64,000 bases of DNA from Elusimicrobiota bacterium. Lineage in GTDB: Bacteria > Elusimicrobiota > Elusimicrobia > FEN-1173. Under the pieces are notes generated by a model. It was not told the origin of the DNA. It worked only from the letters and a program-made list of their open reading frames with translations, and ran no database searches. Shown piece by piece: positions 50,859-62,327 of this stretch (its first letter is position 1; the number at the start of each line of letters is the position of its first letter). The translations under genes were made by a program, and so were the position numbers. Where the stretch lies: assembly GCA_016721625.1 (NCBI GenBank), contig JADKHR010000001.1, positions 2,666,001 through 2,730,000 of the forward strand, written 5' to 3'.

Positions 50859-53800
50859 TTATTGGATGAGGGTCACGCGGAAGGTACGACGGTCCCCGTC
50901 TTTTTCCGCCACGCCGAAATAAACGCCGGAGGACACCGAATGTCCGGATCCGTTGCGTCCGTCCCAGGAGGTGGCGCCGTTGGTCCCCGCAGGGTCCAGT
51001 TGCCGCACCAAGTCGCCGGCCGCCGTGTGGATCTTCACCAGGGTTCCTTCCGGCACGCCCCCGATCGTCACGGACGTTTGCCCGGTCCCCGGCCGAAACG
51101 GATTGGGATACACCCGCACCGTTTGAGGGGTCGCGGGCGGGGCTTGGAGCAGAGCCACTGTGCAAGGCTTCGACAGCGCGGCCGAGGGGCCCCACATTCG
51201 CCATTGACCCGTTTCCTCATCCAACGCGGCCACGGCAGACCGCAGGAGATCGGAACCGCGGTGGGCGTTGACCGTCACGGGCGTCCCATCCCCGTCGTCT
51301 CCCGAGATCCGCCAGATTCCGGCGCTTCTCCATGGGGACGGGGTGGGGGGAAGGGATTCCTCCACGGGATCCAGGTAAACCGCCGTCTTGTCCGTCCAGC
51401 CGCCCGGGGGCGGGGAGAAGGTCGGCAAAGCCGTGGGAGCGGAGGCGGGGGAATCACTGGTTTCGTAAATGGAAAGCGCCCCGAACCCGGATGTCTTCGG
51501 CCCTGTGGACACCGTCGCGTCAAAGGAGGTGACCACCCCGTTTCCATTTTGGGCGCGGACCTTAAAGGCATAGGGCGTTCCGGCGGCGATCCCGGTGAGG
51601 GGGGTGGACAGGCTAGGCCCAAAATAGACCCGTGCAAAAACGCCATTTCTAACGGAACGATAGGCTCCGTAAAGCGTGTTGGCCGGATTTCCGTTGGCGG
51701 ACCAGGACAGGGTGAGCTGCCCGTTGACCTTGTTCAAGGTTGTCCCCATGGGCGGGTTGGCCAGCGTAAAGAACACGGACGAGTTTGGAGACGAGGCGGT
51801 TCCGTTTCCATTGAACGCTTCCACCCTCACTTGCTGGGGCGTGTTGACCCCGAGGCCGGATTGCGTCCAGGACACGGTATTGGCGGGCAAGTTGTCCACC
51901 AGGACCGCGATGTCGGCGGCCCTTCTCACTCGGTAGCCGGTTTCGTTTGTGGCGTTGTCTTTCCAAGACCAACGGAGGCTGTTGTTGCCGCGGGCCGCCA
52001 ACGAGACTTGTGAAGGGGCCGCGGGCGCCTTGCCGCCCACAGAACTTTGGGCCGATGTGACCGATCCCCCCGCGTTTGAAGCGGCCACATACCGGAAAAC
52101 CGTTTTACCTGGAAGAATACCGGTTTCCTTGAAGTTCGTCGCGTTCGCGGGAAGATTCGCGATGAGGGCAAAGGGGCCCTGGGCGCTGGTCGATCCATAG
52201 AGGCGGTAGGCCGTCTCGTTGGAGGCTCGATCGGTCCAGGTCCATGTTACCGCGCCGGAGGCTAAAACTCCGGTCAGGCCTGTGGGGCCTTGGACGCGGC
52301 TGTTGGGTCCTCCGCCCAGCGGGGGGGCCGCACCGGTCTCCAGCCGGATGAGCCGGATCCGTCCGTCCGTCGATAGGGTCACCAGATGGGACCGCCCGAG
52401 AGCGTCCAATGTCAACGAGGCGGGGGCGCTCCACCGTTCGTCCTCCGCCAGGGTGGTCTCCGTCCAGCCGGTCTCGGAACGGACGCCATAAACGGTCCGG
52501 GTCATCGGAGGATTGTAATTGTAATGCAGAACGTAGAGCGCGTGCGCGACCCCGGCTCCGTCCAGGGCGAATCCGGGCGCAGGGGTGTCGGTGTGGTCCC
52601 AATCCGGCGAATCGGAATGGGCGTATTCACTCGCCCATCCGGCGGCTGTTCGCGCGCTGTAACGAACCCGCCCATCCCGGTTGTTCAGACAATCCAAAAT
52701 GCGAGGTTGACCCTCCCCGTCCATCAGGAGGGTGGGTTCCACCCGGTAGCGCCATTCCTCGATGGAATCCGCCTGTTCCGGCGCGGACCAGCCCGCGGTG
52801 TCCCGGACCGTGTAGAAGAGGGCGTGGGAGTCTCCTATCGAGCCGAACGCCACGTTAAGCCGCCCGGTCTCGTCCAGGGCGAGGTGGCTCGTGTTCGCGG
52901 CCACGCCTCTCGCCACCGTTTCGATCAACCAACCCGCGCTTGTTCGTCGACCGTAGCGGAGTTCGGTTTCGCCTCCGGGAACGGACCAGACGACATGGGG
53001 GATCCCGCTCGGATCCACCGTCAAATGGACCACCACGTTTGGGTTCACGCCGGCGACGACCTCATTTCTCCAGGCGCCGTTTTCCCGCAGGGCCCAGCGA
53101 ATATTTCCGTCCCCGCTGTAATAGACGACCTGGGGCCGTCCAAAGGCGTCGACCGCCAGGTCCTGGGCGGAAAGAACAATATGTCCGTCCCCTGTGGGGA
53201 TTCCCGAGGCCGTCGGATCGATCATTTCCCCCGCGGTCCAAGCCGTCCCATTCCAAAGGGCGTAGCGAAGTCCCTGCCGGGAGGGATCGTAAAACGCGAC
53301 GTGCAGTTGTCCCGCTTCATCCATGACGCTTCGAATCGTCCCATCCGCCGCCAGGGGACCATAGGAGGTGAACACCGCGTCCGTGGTTTCGGAGGCCATG
53401 GGGGAGGACGTTTCGCCCGCATCGTTCACGGCCGCGACGGTGCGGTAGTAGGTTCGGCCTGGGACGAGCCCCGTTTCCGTGAAATGGGTGGTATCTGCGG
53501 GGATCTCGGCTTTCAGGGTGAAAGGCCCGGCGGCCGATGTGGCGCCATACAATCGATAACCGGTTTCGTTCGCGGCGTTGTCCTGCCAAGCCCACGCGAT
53601 CCGGTCCATGGCATGTCCGGTCGGAGCCAGGCCGGAGGGGGCCACGGGGAGGGCCCCCAATACGTTCTCGAAACGGGTTTCCAGGATGGAATACCCCCAG
53701 ATGTTGCCGTTAATACCACCCCGTTGGCGGCAGAAAATGCGGAAGTAGCGGGCCGTCACGGCGGGGAAATCGGCGATGTCTTCGCCGCCATCACCGGCCG

Positions 53801-55879
53801 TTGTCGTAAAGACCTCCGTCCAGCGGGCCCCGTCGTTAGAATACTGGATTCCGTAACTCTTCGCGTGGGCGGTTTCCCATTGGATCGTCACCCGGTTGAC
53901 CTTTTTCGGCGCCAAGAAGTCCATGGCGAGGAACTGGGGATCGGCCCAGGCCGATTCCCAGCGGGTAGCCAAAGTCCCGTCCACGGCGTAGCGGGCCTGG
54001 TTGCCGTTCAAAATCGAGGAAGCGAAGGCGTAGGGCTCGGTGTAGGGACGAAGGCCCAGGAGATTCATTCCCCGTTGCATATGGGGGTTTTTCATGAAGC
54101 TCTCCGTCACCGTTAACGGCGCGAGTTCCGTGAGTTGGTTGGCCAGGGCGATGACGAGGGGTCCGTTGTTGATGCCGAGGGTGATATTGGAAACCCCGGG
54201 GTTGGGCCGGACGCGGAAGGAGTCGGTGAACCCGTGGCGGCCCCAAATGGCGCTCTTGTATTGGAAATACATATGACGAAGGGCGGCCAGGGTGTTTTCA
54301 TAGTTGGTGGAATGATAATGAGTGAGCCCAATGGACGTCCCCGCCGCCGCCGGGGCGACGGTTCCGTCGTGGTCGTCCACTCCGTAGACGTGGTAGAGAT
54401 CGTCCGCCCCATAGGCCGCGGTCAAGCCCCAGCGGTTGTCGTCATAGCGTTTTTGGGGATCGTTCAGGCAGGTGAGGCGATTGACCTCCGTGGCGAGCAG
54501 GAGTTCTTCGAGTAGTCGCCGAAATCGTCGTGAAGCCCCTGGTCGAGGAAGTCGTTGTGGACGCCGCGCATGTCAAAGTAGAGGTGATGGAATTGGTGGT
54601 AAAAGAGAGGAGCGGATCCAAACCCGTGCATGTAATCGATCCCCTGACGGTTCTCCCACCCGCGGTTAAGGTTGTTCCAGGCGGCGGTGCTGATGGCGTG
54701 GGTCGGGGACCCGAAGGCGAGCGGGTAAATGAAGATGGATTCGGAATAACCGTCCCACAATGCGGGCAAGTAACCCGATTCATCCGTCCAGCCCATGGAG
54801 AGGAAAGTGTCCCGGAATCCGTCGCCGGTATGGCCCGTGAACGCGGTCCAATCCATGCGGCGGTAAAGCCGATCCGCTTGGTCGGCGATGTCCGGGTAGG
54901 TGTCCCGGAAATACTCACCTGCTTGGAGGGCTCCCATGATGAAAAGAGATGAATCGACCGTGGAAATTTCCGACCGGTCGTCTCCATCCACCCAACGGGC
55001 CGCGTCCGGCCCGTTCAAGAACCGGTAAAAAAAACCGTGGAAATTCGGTGTTTGGGATTCGAAGACGTTCAAAACCTTGACGATCCGGTCGTGGGCTTCT
55101 TGATTGGTGATCCACCCATTGGCAGCGCCGATGGTGTAAACGCTGAGCCCGAACCCCGTCGCCCCAATGTGGGCCTTGCGGGAGTGTCCTTCTTTGAAGC
55201 TGAAGGCGGTATCGCTCACGAGGCCGGTGGTGGGATCCGCCTCGTTCCAGAAATACCAGAACATCTTTTTGGACATCCATTTAAGGAATTCCCGCGGATA
55301 AAAGGCTGTGTTGGTGATCTGGATTCCTGAAATGAAGGCGTTGTCGGGGTCTGAATCGTCCTGGAAGCATTCGATTTCAATGCCGTTGTTATAAATGGGA
55401 AGGTTGACTTCTATGGAATAGGGTTTGTTTTTTCCACCCGCGGCTTTCCAAACGTCCAGTTTGCTCTGAACGACGGTGCCGTTTACTTTCACGCTGAACA
55501 CGCGCTGCCCCTCCGCGTCCCAATAGGTCTCGCAAAAGAGGAGTTTAATGTTGTAGCCCCCGCCCGGGACCTCGATCCGGTAACGAACATTCCTCCCGTA
55601 GCGGTGGGATCGATAGACTTCGTCCAGATTCCCGATTTGCGGGTCCGCGCTTTCCGCGGGTTGGCCGCCAAAATAACCCCACCGGTAAAGACCATCAAAG
55701 GGTTCGTCTTTCATCCAGAGTTTTCCATCCAGGACGAGGTCCGTCGTCGTTCCGCAATTGATGCGGTACACTTCTTCCCCTGTGTCGGAGGCGGGAATCA
55801 GGTCGGCCCGCAAGGCCGCCGGAAGCGCCGCCGAAGCGGCCGCCAGGACGCAGAGAACCTGCCGTATGGATCGATTCAT
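50859..55879 (-). CDS. Giant secreted glycan-active protein: malectin, GH144-like, F5/8C, propeller, FN3, FlgD-like (one frameshift)
   Basis: The repaired protein is about 1673 residues. After a signal peptide (ending LRAD) come a malectin-like domain (about 30-195) and a glycoamylase/GH144-like alpha-alpha barrel (about 200-600: GATGFGLSVYTIGAANGW, SEISTVDSSLFIMGALQAG). An F5/8 type C domain (about 610-740) is next, then FN3 modules, a propeller-like region with repeated LAVDAFGRPQVVYY units, more FN3 and a FlgD-like C-terminus (VRVYPNPFRPG to VTLIQ). GH144 enzymes cleave beta-1,2-glucans. The frame breaks near 54511; one missing base restores GDYFEELLLATEVNRL. It is monocistronic, with its own promoter and terminator. 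Confidence 0.82.
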
Positions 55880-55939
55880 TGGAAACCCCTTTAAGGTCGT
55901 TGTCTTCATCCCCGGGCGGTGTATTTGCCCGCGTGGGCA

Positions 55940-55968
55940 ATTTAACCAAGAAAAAAAACCCACGTCAA
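55940..55968 (-). promoter_or_regulatory. Promoter of the giant secreted protein
   Basis: TTGACG (55968-55963) and TTAAAT (55945-55940) are 17 bases apart. A hairpin TTGCCC/GGGCAA at 55941-55926 follows directly, at the expected transcript start. Confidence 0.6.
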
Positions 55969-56057
55969 GTTAAAAAATAGGCCGCCTCGTTCAGGGAGGG
56001 GGAAAAACGGCTTGAAACGGCTTTGGGGCAAAAACAGTGGCGTGGGGATTATTTGGG

Positions 56058-56996
56058 CTATTCGTGTTCGGCGAGCCAGCGTTCGGTTTGGATGGCGGCC
56101 ATGCACCCCTGGCCCGCGGCGGTGATGGCTTGGCGGTAGACGTGGTCCACGCAATCGCCGGCGGCGAAGACCCCCGGGATGTTGGTGCGGGTGTGGCCGT
56201 CGGTTTTGACGTAACCGACCTCGTCGGTATGGATTTGACCTTTAAACAGGCCGGTGTTGGGGTCGTGGCCGATGGCGAGGAAAAGGCCCGCGGCGGAGAG
56301 GGTTTCCAGGGCGCCGGTCTTGACGTTCTTGATCCTCAACTGCTCGAGGGTTTTCTCCCCGTGGGTGTCTTCCAGCGTGTAGGGGACCTTGAAGGTGATT
56401 TTAGGGTTGGCCTTGGCTCGGTCCAGCATGACGCGGGAGGAGCGGAACTCTTCTCGCCGGTGGAGCAGGATGACCTGGGACCCGAATCGGGTCAGGTAGA
56501 GAGCTTCCTCCATGGCGGTGTCGCCGCCGCCGATGACGACGATGGGTTTGTTTCGGAAGAGGGGAAGCGCGCCGTCGCAGGTGGCGCAGGCGGAAATGCC
56601 GCGGTTCCAGAACTTGGCTTCGGCCTCGGTGTGCAGCCGTTTGGCGGCCGCGCCCGTGGCGATGATGACGGCTTTCGCCGTGTATTCGGTTTCGTCCGTC
56701 GTTATTTTGAATGGGTGTGAGGAAAAGTCCACCGACTCCACGTCTTTGTCCAACACCTCGGCGCCGAACCGTTCCACCTGTTGGCGCATCCGGTTCATGA
56801 GTTCGGGGCCCATGATCCCTTCCGGGAAACCTGGAAAGTTTTCCACCTCCGTGGTGGTCATCAGCTGGCCGCCCGGTTGGCCGCCTTTCAGGAAGCCCCC
56901 CAGAACCAGCGGTTGGAGGTCGGCGCGGGAGGCGTAGAGGGCCGCGGTGAACCCCGCGGGGCCGGAACCGATGATGATGACGTTTCGCGTTTTCAT
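56058..56996 (-). CDS. trxB: Thioredoxin reductase
   Basis: The 312-residue flavoprotein has FAD motif GSGPAGFTAALYASRA, NADPH motif GGGDTAMEEALYL, the redox pair Cys137-Cys140 in CATCDG and the FAD-binding end GVFAAGDCVDHVYRQAITAAGQGC. It reduces thioredoxin with NADPH. AAAGGAT precedes ATG 56996. It follows the zinc-ribbon/CBS gene by 40 bases at the end of the kor operon. No thioredoxin gene is adjacent. Confidence 0.95.
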   Translation of the reverse strand: MKTRNVIIIGSGPAGFTAALYASRADLQPLVLGGFLKGGQPGGQLMTTTEVENFPGFPEGIMGPELMNRMRQQVERFGAEVLDKDVESVDFSSHPFKITTDETEYTAKAVIIATGAAAKRLHTEAEAKFWNRGISACATCDGALPLFRNKPIVVIGGGDTAMEEALYLTRFGSQVILLHRREEFRSSRVMLDRAKANPKITFKVPYTLEDTHGEKTLEQLRIKNVKTGALETLSAAGLFLAIGHDPNTGLFKGQIHTDEVGYVKTDGHTRTNIPGVFAAGDCVDHVYRQAITAAGQGCMAAIQTERWLAEHE

Positions 56997-57036
56997 GGAA
57001 TATCCTTTGTGAGAAAGTTGAGAGGAAAGGGGTGGC

Positions 57037-57569
57037 TCAGTAGCTCTTCTTTGAGGCGGACAGGTATCGGAGGACGTCTCGGATGAGAAGGATGCTCACA
57101 GGGGTTCCGTCGGCCCGAAGCACGGGGACGTGGCGGTGCCCGCCGATGGCCATTTTGTTGACCGCGAAAGCGATGGGGTCTTCCGGGCGCACGAAGCTGG
57201 GGTCCCGGGTCATGACGTCCTCGACCTTCACTTTGGACAGGTCCGGGTGGAGGCCGGCGACTCGCAGGGCCAGGTCCCGGTTGGAGAGGATGCCCACCAT
57301 TTTCTTGTTTTGGTAGACCAGGACGCACCCCTTCTTCTCTTTTTGAAAGATTTTGACGATTTTCTCCACCGTGTCGTCGGGACTGCAGACCAGGAGGTCC
57401 AAACCCGTCAGAAGTTCCGAGACCGGTTCCTTCAGAAGGGCGTCTTGGAAAGCGTTGTCCCGCCGGCGGACGGAGGGGATGTCCCGCTTCATCAGCGAGT
57501 GGAGGCACTGGGCGCAATGGTCGGCTTCGGTTCGGTTTTCGTAACCGCAATGGGGCAGGAGTTTTTCAT
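57037..57569 (-). CDS. Zinc-ribbon plus twin CBS domain protein (one frameshift)
   Basis: Two CBS domains (VSELLTGLDLLVCSPDDTVEKIV and VEDVMTRDPSFVRPEDPI) are preceded, in another frame, by a zinc ribbon with CGYENRTEADHCAQC. Adding one C to the CCCC run at 57552-57555 fuses them into MKNSCPHCGYENR and so on, 177 residues. The restored start ATG 57569 overlaps the korB stop by 4 bases, which strongly supports the repair. CBS pairs bind AMP, ATP or SAM. Its place between korB and trxB suggests energy- or redox-linked control of the oxidoreductase. Confidence 0.82.
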
Positions 57570-58600
57570 TGGACCGTCCAGGTGTCTTCGTCGTAGAGAA
57601 GCGAGGTGAGGTTCCCCCGCCCTTTCTTTTTGATCACGGCCTGAATCTGCTCGTTCATCAGGTCGTCATACGTCGGTTTTTCCACACACCGGAACACACC
57701 GAAGGGCACGGGAAAATCCGGATACACCAGCTGAGTGAGGAGGTAAGCGTGGTTGGGCCGCGGGTCGGCTTCGTCATGGATCAGGAGGTCCCGGGGGTTG
57801 GTGGGGTCGTAATCCACGATCTCGGGGTAAAGGCCGTTCAGCCGGATGGACCGCTTTTTGTCGGCCCGCCCGAAAATCAGGGGTTTGCCGTTTTCCAGGT
57901 AGACCATGCGGTCTTCCCGGGTGTCCCGCCCCGTCACGGGCGCGTGGGTTTTGTCGTTGAAAATGATGCAGTTTTGGTAAATTTCGATGAAGGAGACGCC
58001 TTTGTGCCGCATGGCGCGTTCGAACATGGCGCTCATGTGGCGGGGGTCGGAGTCCAGGGTGCGGGCGATGAAGGTGGCTTCCGAGGCGATGGCGATGCAG
58101 AGCGGGTTGATGGGGTGCTCAATGGACCCGTAGGGGGAAGACTTCGTCACTTTCCCCGTGGGCGAGGTGGGGGAATACTGCCCTTTGGTCAGTCCGTAGA
58201 TTTGGTTGTTGACCAAGAGAACGTTGAAGTTCAGGTTCCGGCGCATGGCGTGGAGGATGTGGTTGCCGCCGATGGAGAGGCCGTCCCCGTCGCCGGTGAT
58301 CACCCAGATGGACAGATCTTTGTTGACGCAACGGAGTCCCGTGGCGATGGTGGGGGCCCGGCCATGGATGGTGTGGAAGCCATAGGTGTTCATGTAATAG
58401 GGGAACCGGGAAGAACAGCCGATCCCCGAGATGAACACATAGTTCTCCCGAGGGACGTCGAACTTGGCGAGGGTTTGCTGGACGGCCCCCAGAATGGAGT
58501 AATCTCCGCACCCCGGGCACCAGCGGACCTCCGCGCCCGAGACGAAATCATTCTTGGTGAATTTTGGACGAGAGGCGGACAGCGGAAGATGGATTTCCAT
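57566..58600 (-). CDS. korB: 2-oxoacid:ferredoxin oxidoreductase beta subunit
   Basis: The 344-residue subunit binds thiamine diphosphate (WVITGDGDGLSIGGNHILHAMRRN) and has the cluster-type CxxC motif WCPGCGDY near the N-terminus. With KorA it decarboxylates a 2-oxoacid, most likely 2-oxoglutarate, to the acyl-CoA with ferredoxin as acceptor. The ATG at 58600 overlaps the korA stop. Succinyl-CoA synthetase genes nearby fit 2-oxoglutarate as substrate. Confidence 0.94.
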   Translation of the reverse strand: MEIHLPLSASRPKFTKNDFVSGAEVRWCPGCGDYSILGAVQQTLAKFDVPRENYVFISGIGCSSRFPYYMNTYGFHTIHGRAPTIATGLRCVNKDLSIWVITGDGDGLSIGGNHILHAMRRNLNFNVLLVNNQIYGLTKGQYSPTSPTGKVTKSSPYGSIEHPINPLCIAIASEATFIARTLDSDPRHMSAMFERAMRHKGVSFIEIYQNCIIFNDKTHAPVTGRDTREDRMVYLENGKPLIFGRADKKRSIRLNGLYPEIVDYDPTNPRDLLIHDEADPRPNHAYLLTQLVYPDFPVPFGVFRCVEKPTYDDLMNEQIQAVIKKKGRGNLTSLLYDEDTWTVQ

Positions 58601-60448
58601 TAGAGGATTTCCTCGATGGCTTGCCTTACTTCGGAAACGAAGAACGGGATCCCCCGCACCCGGTTCAGCCCGATGAATCGCGGCGCTTTGGAGAGCTCGC
58701 CGTCGTTGAATTGGTGCCGGAGAAGCAGGATCAACTGCCCCAAGTTTAATTCGGGGACCAACACCTTGTCGAAATTCGAAAGAAGCTCCCGGGTGTTTTT
58801 CGGGAAGGGGTTCAAATAACGCAGATGCGCCTGGGACACGGGGCCCCGCTCGGAAGCGTTCACTTCGTCCACGGCGGCGTGGATGGCGCCGTAGGTGGAC
58901 CCCCACCCCAGGACGAGGATCTTTCCCCGGGCGGGCCCGCGGACTTCCAGCGGCGGGAGGTCGTCGGCAATGCGGGCGACTTTTTCCGCCCGGAGCTTCA
59001 CCATCTTTTCGTGATTGTCCGGATCGTAACTCACGGACCCCGTGACGTCTTGCTTTTCCAGACCGCCGATTCGATGTTCCAAACCTGGGGTTCCGGGTTT
59101 GGCCCAGGGCCGGGCGAGGGTTTCGGGGTTCCGGGCGTAGGGGGTAAAAGGTCCCTTCCACTGGGTCGGGTGGGTCACGACGATCTTGGGCAGGTCCTGA
59201 ACCGCCGGAAGCTTCCAGGGTTCCGCGCTGTTGGCCAAATAGCCGTCGGAAAGCACGACCACGGGCGTCATGCGGGTGAGGGCGATGCGGCAGGCCTCGA
59301 CCGTGGCGTTGAAACAATCCGCGGGGCTTTTGGGGGCGATCACGCAAAGGGGGGACTCGCCGTTCCGTCCGAAGAGGACTTGAAGGAGGTCGGTTTGTTC
59401 CGTCTTGGTGGGCATGCCGGTGGAGGGGCCCGTCCGCTGGACATCGACGACCACCAGCGGGAGTTCGGTGATCACGGCCAAATTGAGCGCTTCCGATTTC
59501 AGGCAGAAGCCGGGGCCCGAGGTTCCCGTGACGCCCAATTCTCCGCCGAAACTGGCCCCGATGGCGGAGCCGATGGCGGCGATCTCGTCTTCCGCTTGGA
59601 AGGTTTTGACTCCGAATTCCTTGTGTTTGGACAGCCCTTCCAAAATTCCCGAGGCCGGCGTGATGGGGTAGGAACCGTAGAAGAGCGTTTTACCGGCCAG
59701 TTCCGCGGCGGCGATCAGTCCCAGGGCGGTGGCCTCGTTGCCCGTGATTTTTCGGTAGGTGCCGGGTTCCAGTTTCGACTTGCGGATTTCGAACCGGGTG
59801 GGCAGGAGTTCCGTGATGTCGGCGTAGTTGTATCCGGCTTTGAGCGCGGCGATGTTGGCGTCGACGAACTCGGTTTTCTTGGCGAATTTTTCGGAGATCC
59901 AATCCACCGTGTGGTCCAGGCTCCGGTCGTAGAGCCAGAACATGAGGCCCAGGGCGAAAAAGTTTTTGCACCGTTCTTTCCGAGTCGCGGATCGGATGTT
60001 CCTTGAGGGCGTTCAGGGTCAGGTCGGCCAGGGGAACCTTGAGGACCTGCCACTCCCTCAAGGTCCCGTCCTCCAACGGATTGGCGCGGTAGGCCGCTTT
60101 CTCCAAACCCTGAGGATCGAAGGCGTTCTCGTTCAAGATCAAGAGGCCGCCCTTTTTGACATGGTGAAGATTGACTTTGAGGGCCGCCGGGTTCATGGCG
60201 ATCAGCACGTCCGCCCGGTCGCCCGGCGTGAAAATGGGGCCGTCGGAAAATTGGAGTTGGAAGCTGGAAACGCCGGGGAGAGTTCCGGCGGGGGCGCGGA
60301 TTTCCGCCGGGAAGTCCGGGATCGTGGCGAAATCGTTGCCCATCGCCGCGGTGGTGTCCGTGAACTGGTCTCCCGTCAACTGCATCCCGTCGCCGGAATC
60401 CCCGGCGAAGCGGACGGTGACGGCGGGAAGGATCTTCTTTTCTTTCAC
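58600..60448 (-). CDS. korA: 2-oxoacid:ferredoxin oxidoreductase alpha subunit with fused gamma domain (one frameshift)
   Basis: The repaired 615-residue protein joins the gamma domain (residues about 1-190: VRFAGDSGDGMQLTGDQFT, NPAALKVNLHHVKKGGLLILN) to the alpha domain (GNEATALGLIAAAELAGKTLFYGSYPITPASGILE, FQAEDEIAAIGSAIGASFGG). This gamma-alpha fusion is typical of two-subunit KorAB enzymes. The frame breaks near 59980, where one extra base separates HPIRDS from KERCKNFFALGLMFW. As both halves are fully conserved, a sequencing error is the simplest explanation. It starts 3 bases after a CBS-domain gene. Confidence 0.9.
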
Positions 60449-60451
60449 CGG

Positions 60452-60925
60452 TCAGCCCCCCTCGGCCGTGTGGGCGACTTGGTGCGGATTGGGGGGGATG
60501 TTGTAGACCTCGCCGGGATAGAATTCCGCCAAAAAGCGAACCAGGGTCCGCACGCTCAGGACGTTCACCAGTTCCTGTTTTTCGTTCACCAGCGGGATGT
60601 GGTAGACGTCGTTGTCGGCCATCAGGTCCACCGCCCGGCCCACGGGGTCGTCTTGCCGGAGCACCAGGGGATCGGCGGTCATAAAGTCGCGGACGGGGCG
60701 GCGGGTGTCCACCTTCGTGTTGAGTATTTTTCGCGCCACGTCGGATTCGGTGAATATGCCGACCACGCGCTTCGCTTCGGCCACCACGAGGTAGGCCGAG
60801 TTATTTTCCCGCATCAATTCAATGGCGCGATCCACGGAAATGTCCGGGGGGGATTGGATCAACCGGGGGTTGATGATTTCACCGATCTTCTTGTCTTTTA
60901 GCCGTCGCTCAGAGGGAGTGGGCAT
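60452..60925 (-). CDS. Twin CBS domain protein
   Basis: The 157-residue protein consists of two CBS motifs (IINPRLIQSPPDISVDRAIELM and DFMTADPLVLRQDDPVGRAVDLM) with little else. CBS pairs sense adenine nucleotides. ATG 60925 has AAAGGA upstream; a TTG at 60949 is the less likely start. It heads the korA-korB-CBS-trxB operon and stops 3 bases before korA, so it probably tunes this enzyme or its electron flow. Confidence 0.88.
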   Translation of the reverse strand: MPTPSERRLKDKKIGEIINPRLIQSPPDISVDRAIELMRENNSAYLVVAEAKRVVGIFTESDVARKILNTKVDTRRPVRDFMTADPLVLRQDDPVGRAVDLMADNDVYHIPLVNEKQELVNVLSVRTLVRFLAEFYPGEVYNIPPNPHQVAHTAEGG

Positions 60926-61084
60926 GGGGTTCCTTTTGTGGATCGCCAAGTGGCCGCGGGAATATGATAGTTAAAACCTCTCGGTTCCACAACGTCGGCC
61001 CCGCCGTTTCGGAGGAACATCTTTTAAGGGGCTTCAAAGTTTGCTTGAATCACGCTACGATTCGACGTCAATCCAGGAGAATCA

Positions 61085-62261
61085 ATGAAACTTCACGAAT
61101 ATCAAGCCAAACGCCGGATGGAGGAGTTCGGATTGCCTGTCTTGAAAGGACGGGTGATCACCAAGGCGGGGCAGGTGAAGGCGGCCTTGGGAAAATTGGG
61201 GACCGGTCCGTGGGTTCTGAAGGCCCAGGTTCACACGGGCGGCCGGGGGAAGGCGGGGGGCGTGCGGGTCCTGCGGGACGCGGCCGAAGCCGCGGCTTTC
61301 GCCAAGGGGCTGTTGGGAAAACCCCTCGTCACCCATCAAACGGGGCCCCAGGGATTGATCGTTCGATCGATTTTGGCCGAACCCGCCGTCCAGGTCCAGC
61401 GGGAGTTATACGCGGCGGTCTTGATGAACCGAAAGACCGGGAAACCGGTTTTGCTGGTGTCCGCCGAAGGCGGCATGGACATTGAGACCTTGGCCGCCAC
61501 GGCGCCGGAAAAAATCGTGCGGGTGGACATCGATCCCCTGCGGGGATTGGAGTCTTTTCAAGCCCGCGACGTGGCTTTCGCCACCGGGCTGGCCGGAGAA
61601 CAACTGAAAGAATCGGTCCCGTTTTTCCGGAACATGGTTCGGATGTTTCTTGCCTTGGACGCCAGTTTGGTGGAGGTGAACCCCCTCGGTGTTATCGCCG
61701 GGCCGGAGGGGAACCGGCTTTTGGCCATGGACGCCAAGATCACCATCGACGACAACGCTTCGTTCCGCCAGGAAGACCTCTTTAAAGAGGCCGATCGGGC
61801 CGACCTTTTGGACGCCGAGCGGCGCGCCATCGAGGTGGGCATTTCCTATATCCGGTTGGACGGCGCCATCGGTTGCATGGTGAACGGGGCGGGTCTGGCC
61901 ATGGCCACCATGGACATCATCAAGCTTCACGGCGGGGAGCCCGCGAACTTCCTCGACGTGGGGAGGCGCCAAGGTCGAGCAGGTGACCGAGGCCTTTAAG
62001 ATCATTTTGTCGGACGCCCACGTGAAGGTGATTCTGGTGAACATTTTCGGCGGGATCATGAAATGCGATGTCATCGCCCAGGGCATTGTGCAGGCCGTCA
62101 AAAGCACCGGTTTGGACCGCCCCTTGGTCGTTCGGTTGGAGGGGAACCGGGTGGAGGAGGGGCGAAAGCTTTTGGCCGAATCGGGCCTCGCGATTACCCC
62201 GGCCTCGGACCTGGCCGACGCCGCGCGGAAGGCCGTGGCCCTTTCATCGTCGTTGGCCTAG
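61085..62261 (+). CDS. sucC: Succinyl-CoA synthetase beta subunit (one frameshift)
   Basis: The ATP-grasp subunit is full length (about 391 residues) once repaired: MKLHEYQAKRRMEEFGLPV, KAQVHTGGRGKAGGV, VEVNPLGVIAG and, after the break, KIILSDAHVKVILVNIFGGIMKCDVIA. The frame breaks in a GGGG run at 61960-61963 where NFLDVGGGAK is expected; either one G too many or two too few. It forms ATP or GTP from succinyl-CoA with SucD, downstream of KorAB activity. AGGAG precedes ATG 61085. A small gene intervenes before sucD. Confidence 0.92.
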
Positions 62262-62327
62262 CCCAAAAGCTCCCGTTCGGGGCGTGCCGGAATCCAAGCC
62301 ATGGAAAACAAAAAGGAGTCTTTCTTG

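Noticed and set aside
58600..62261. True pseudogenes for korA and sucC
   Set aside because: Each has one break only, at a short homopolymer, with perfect conservation on both sides and intact operon partners.
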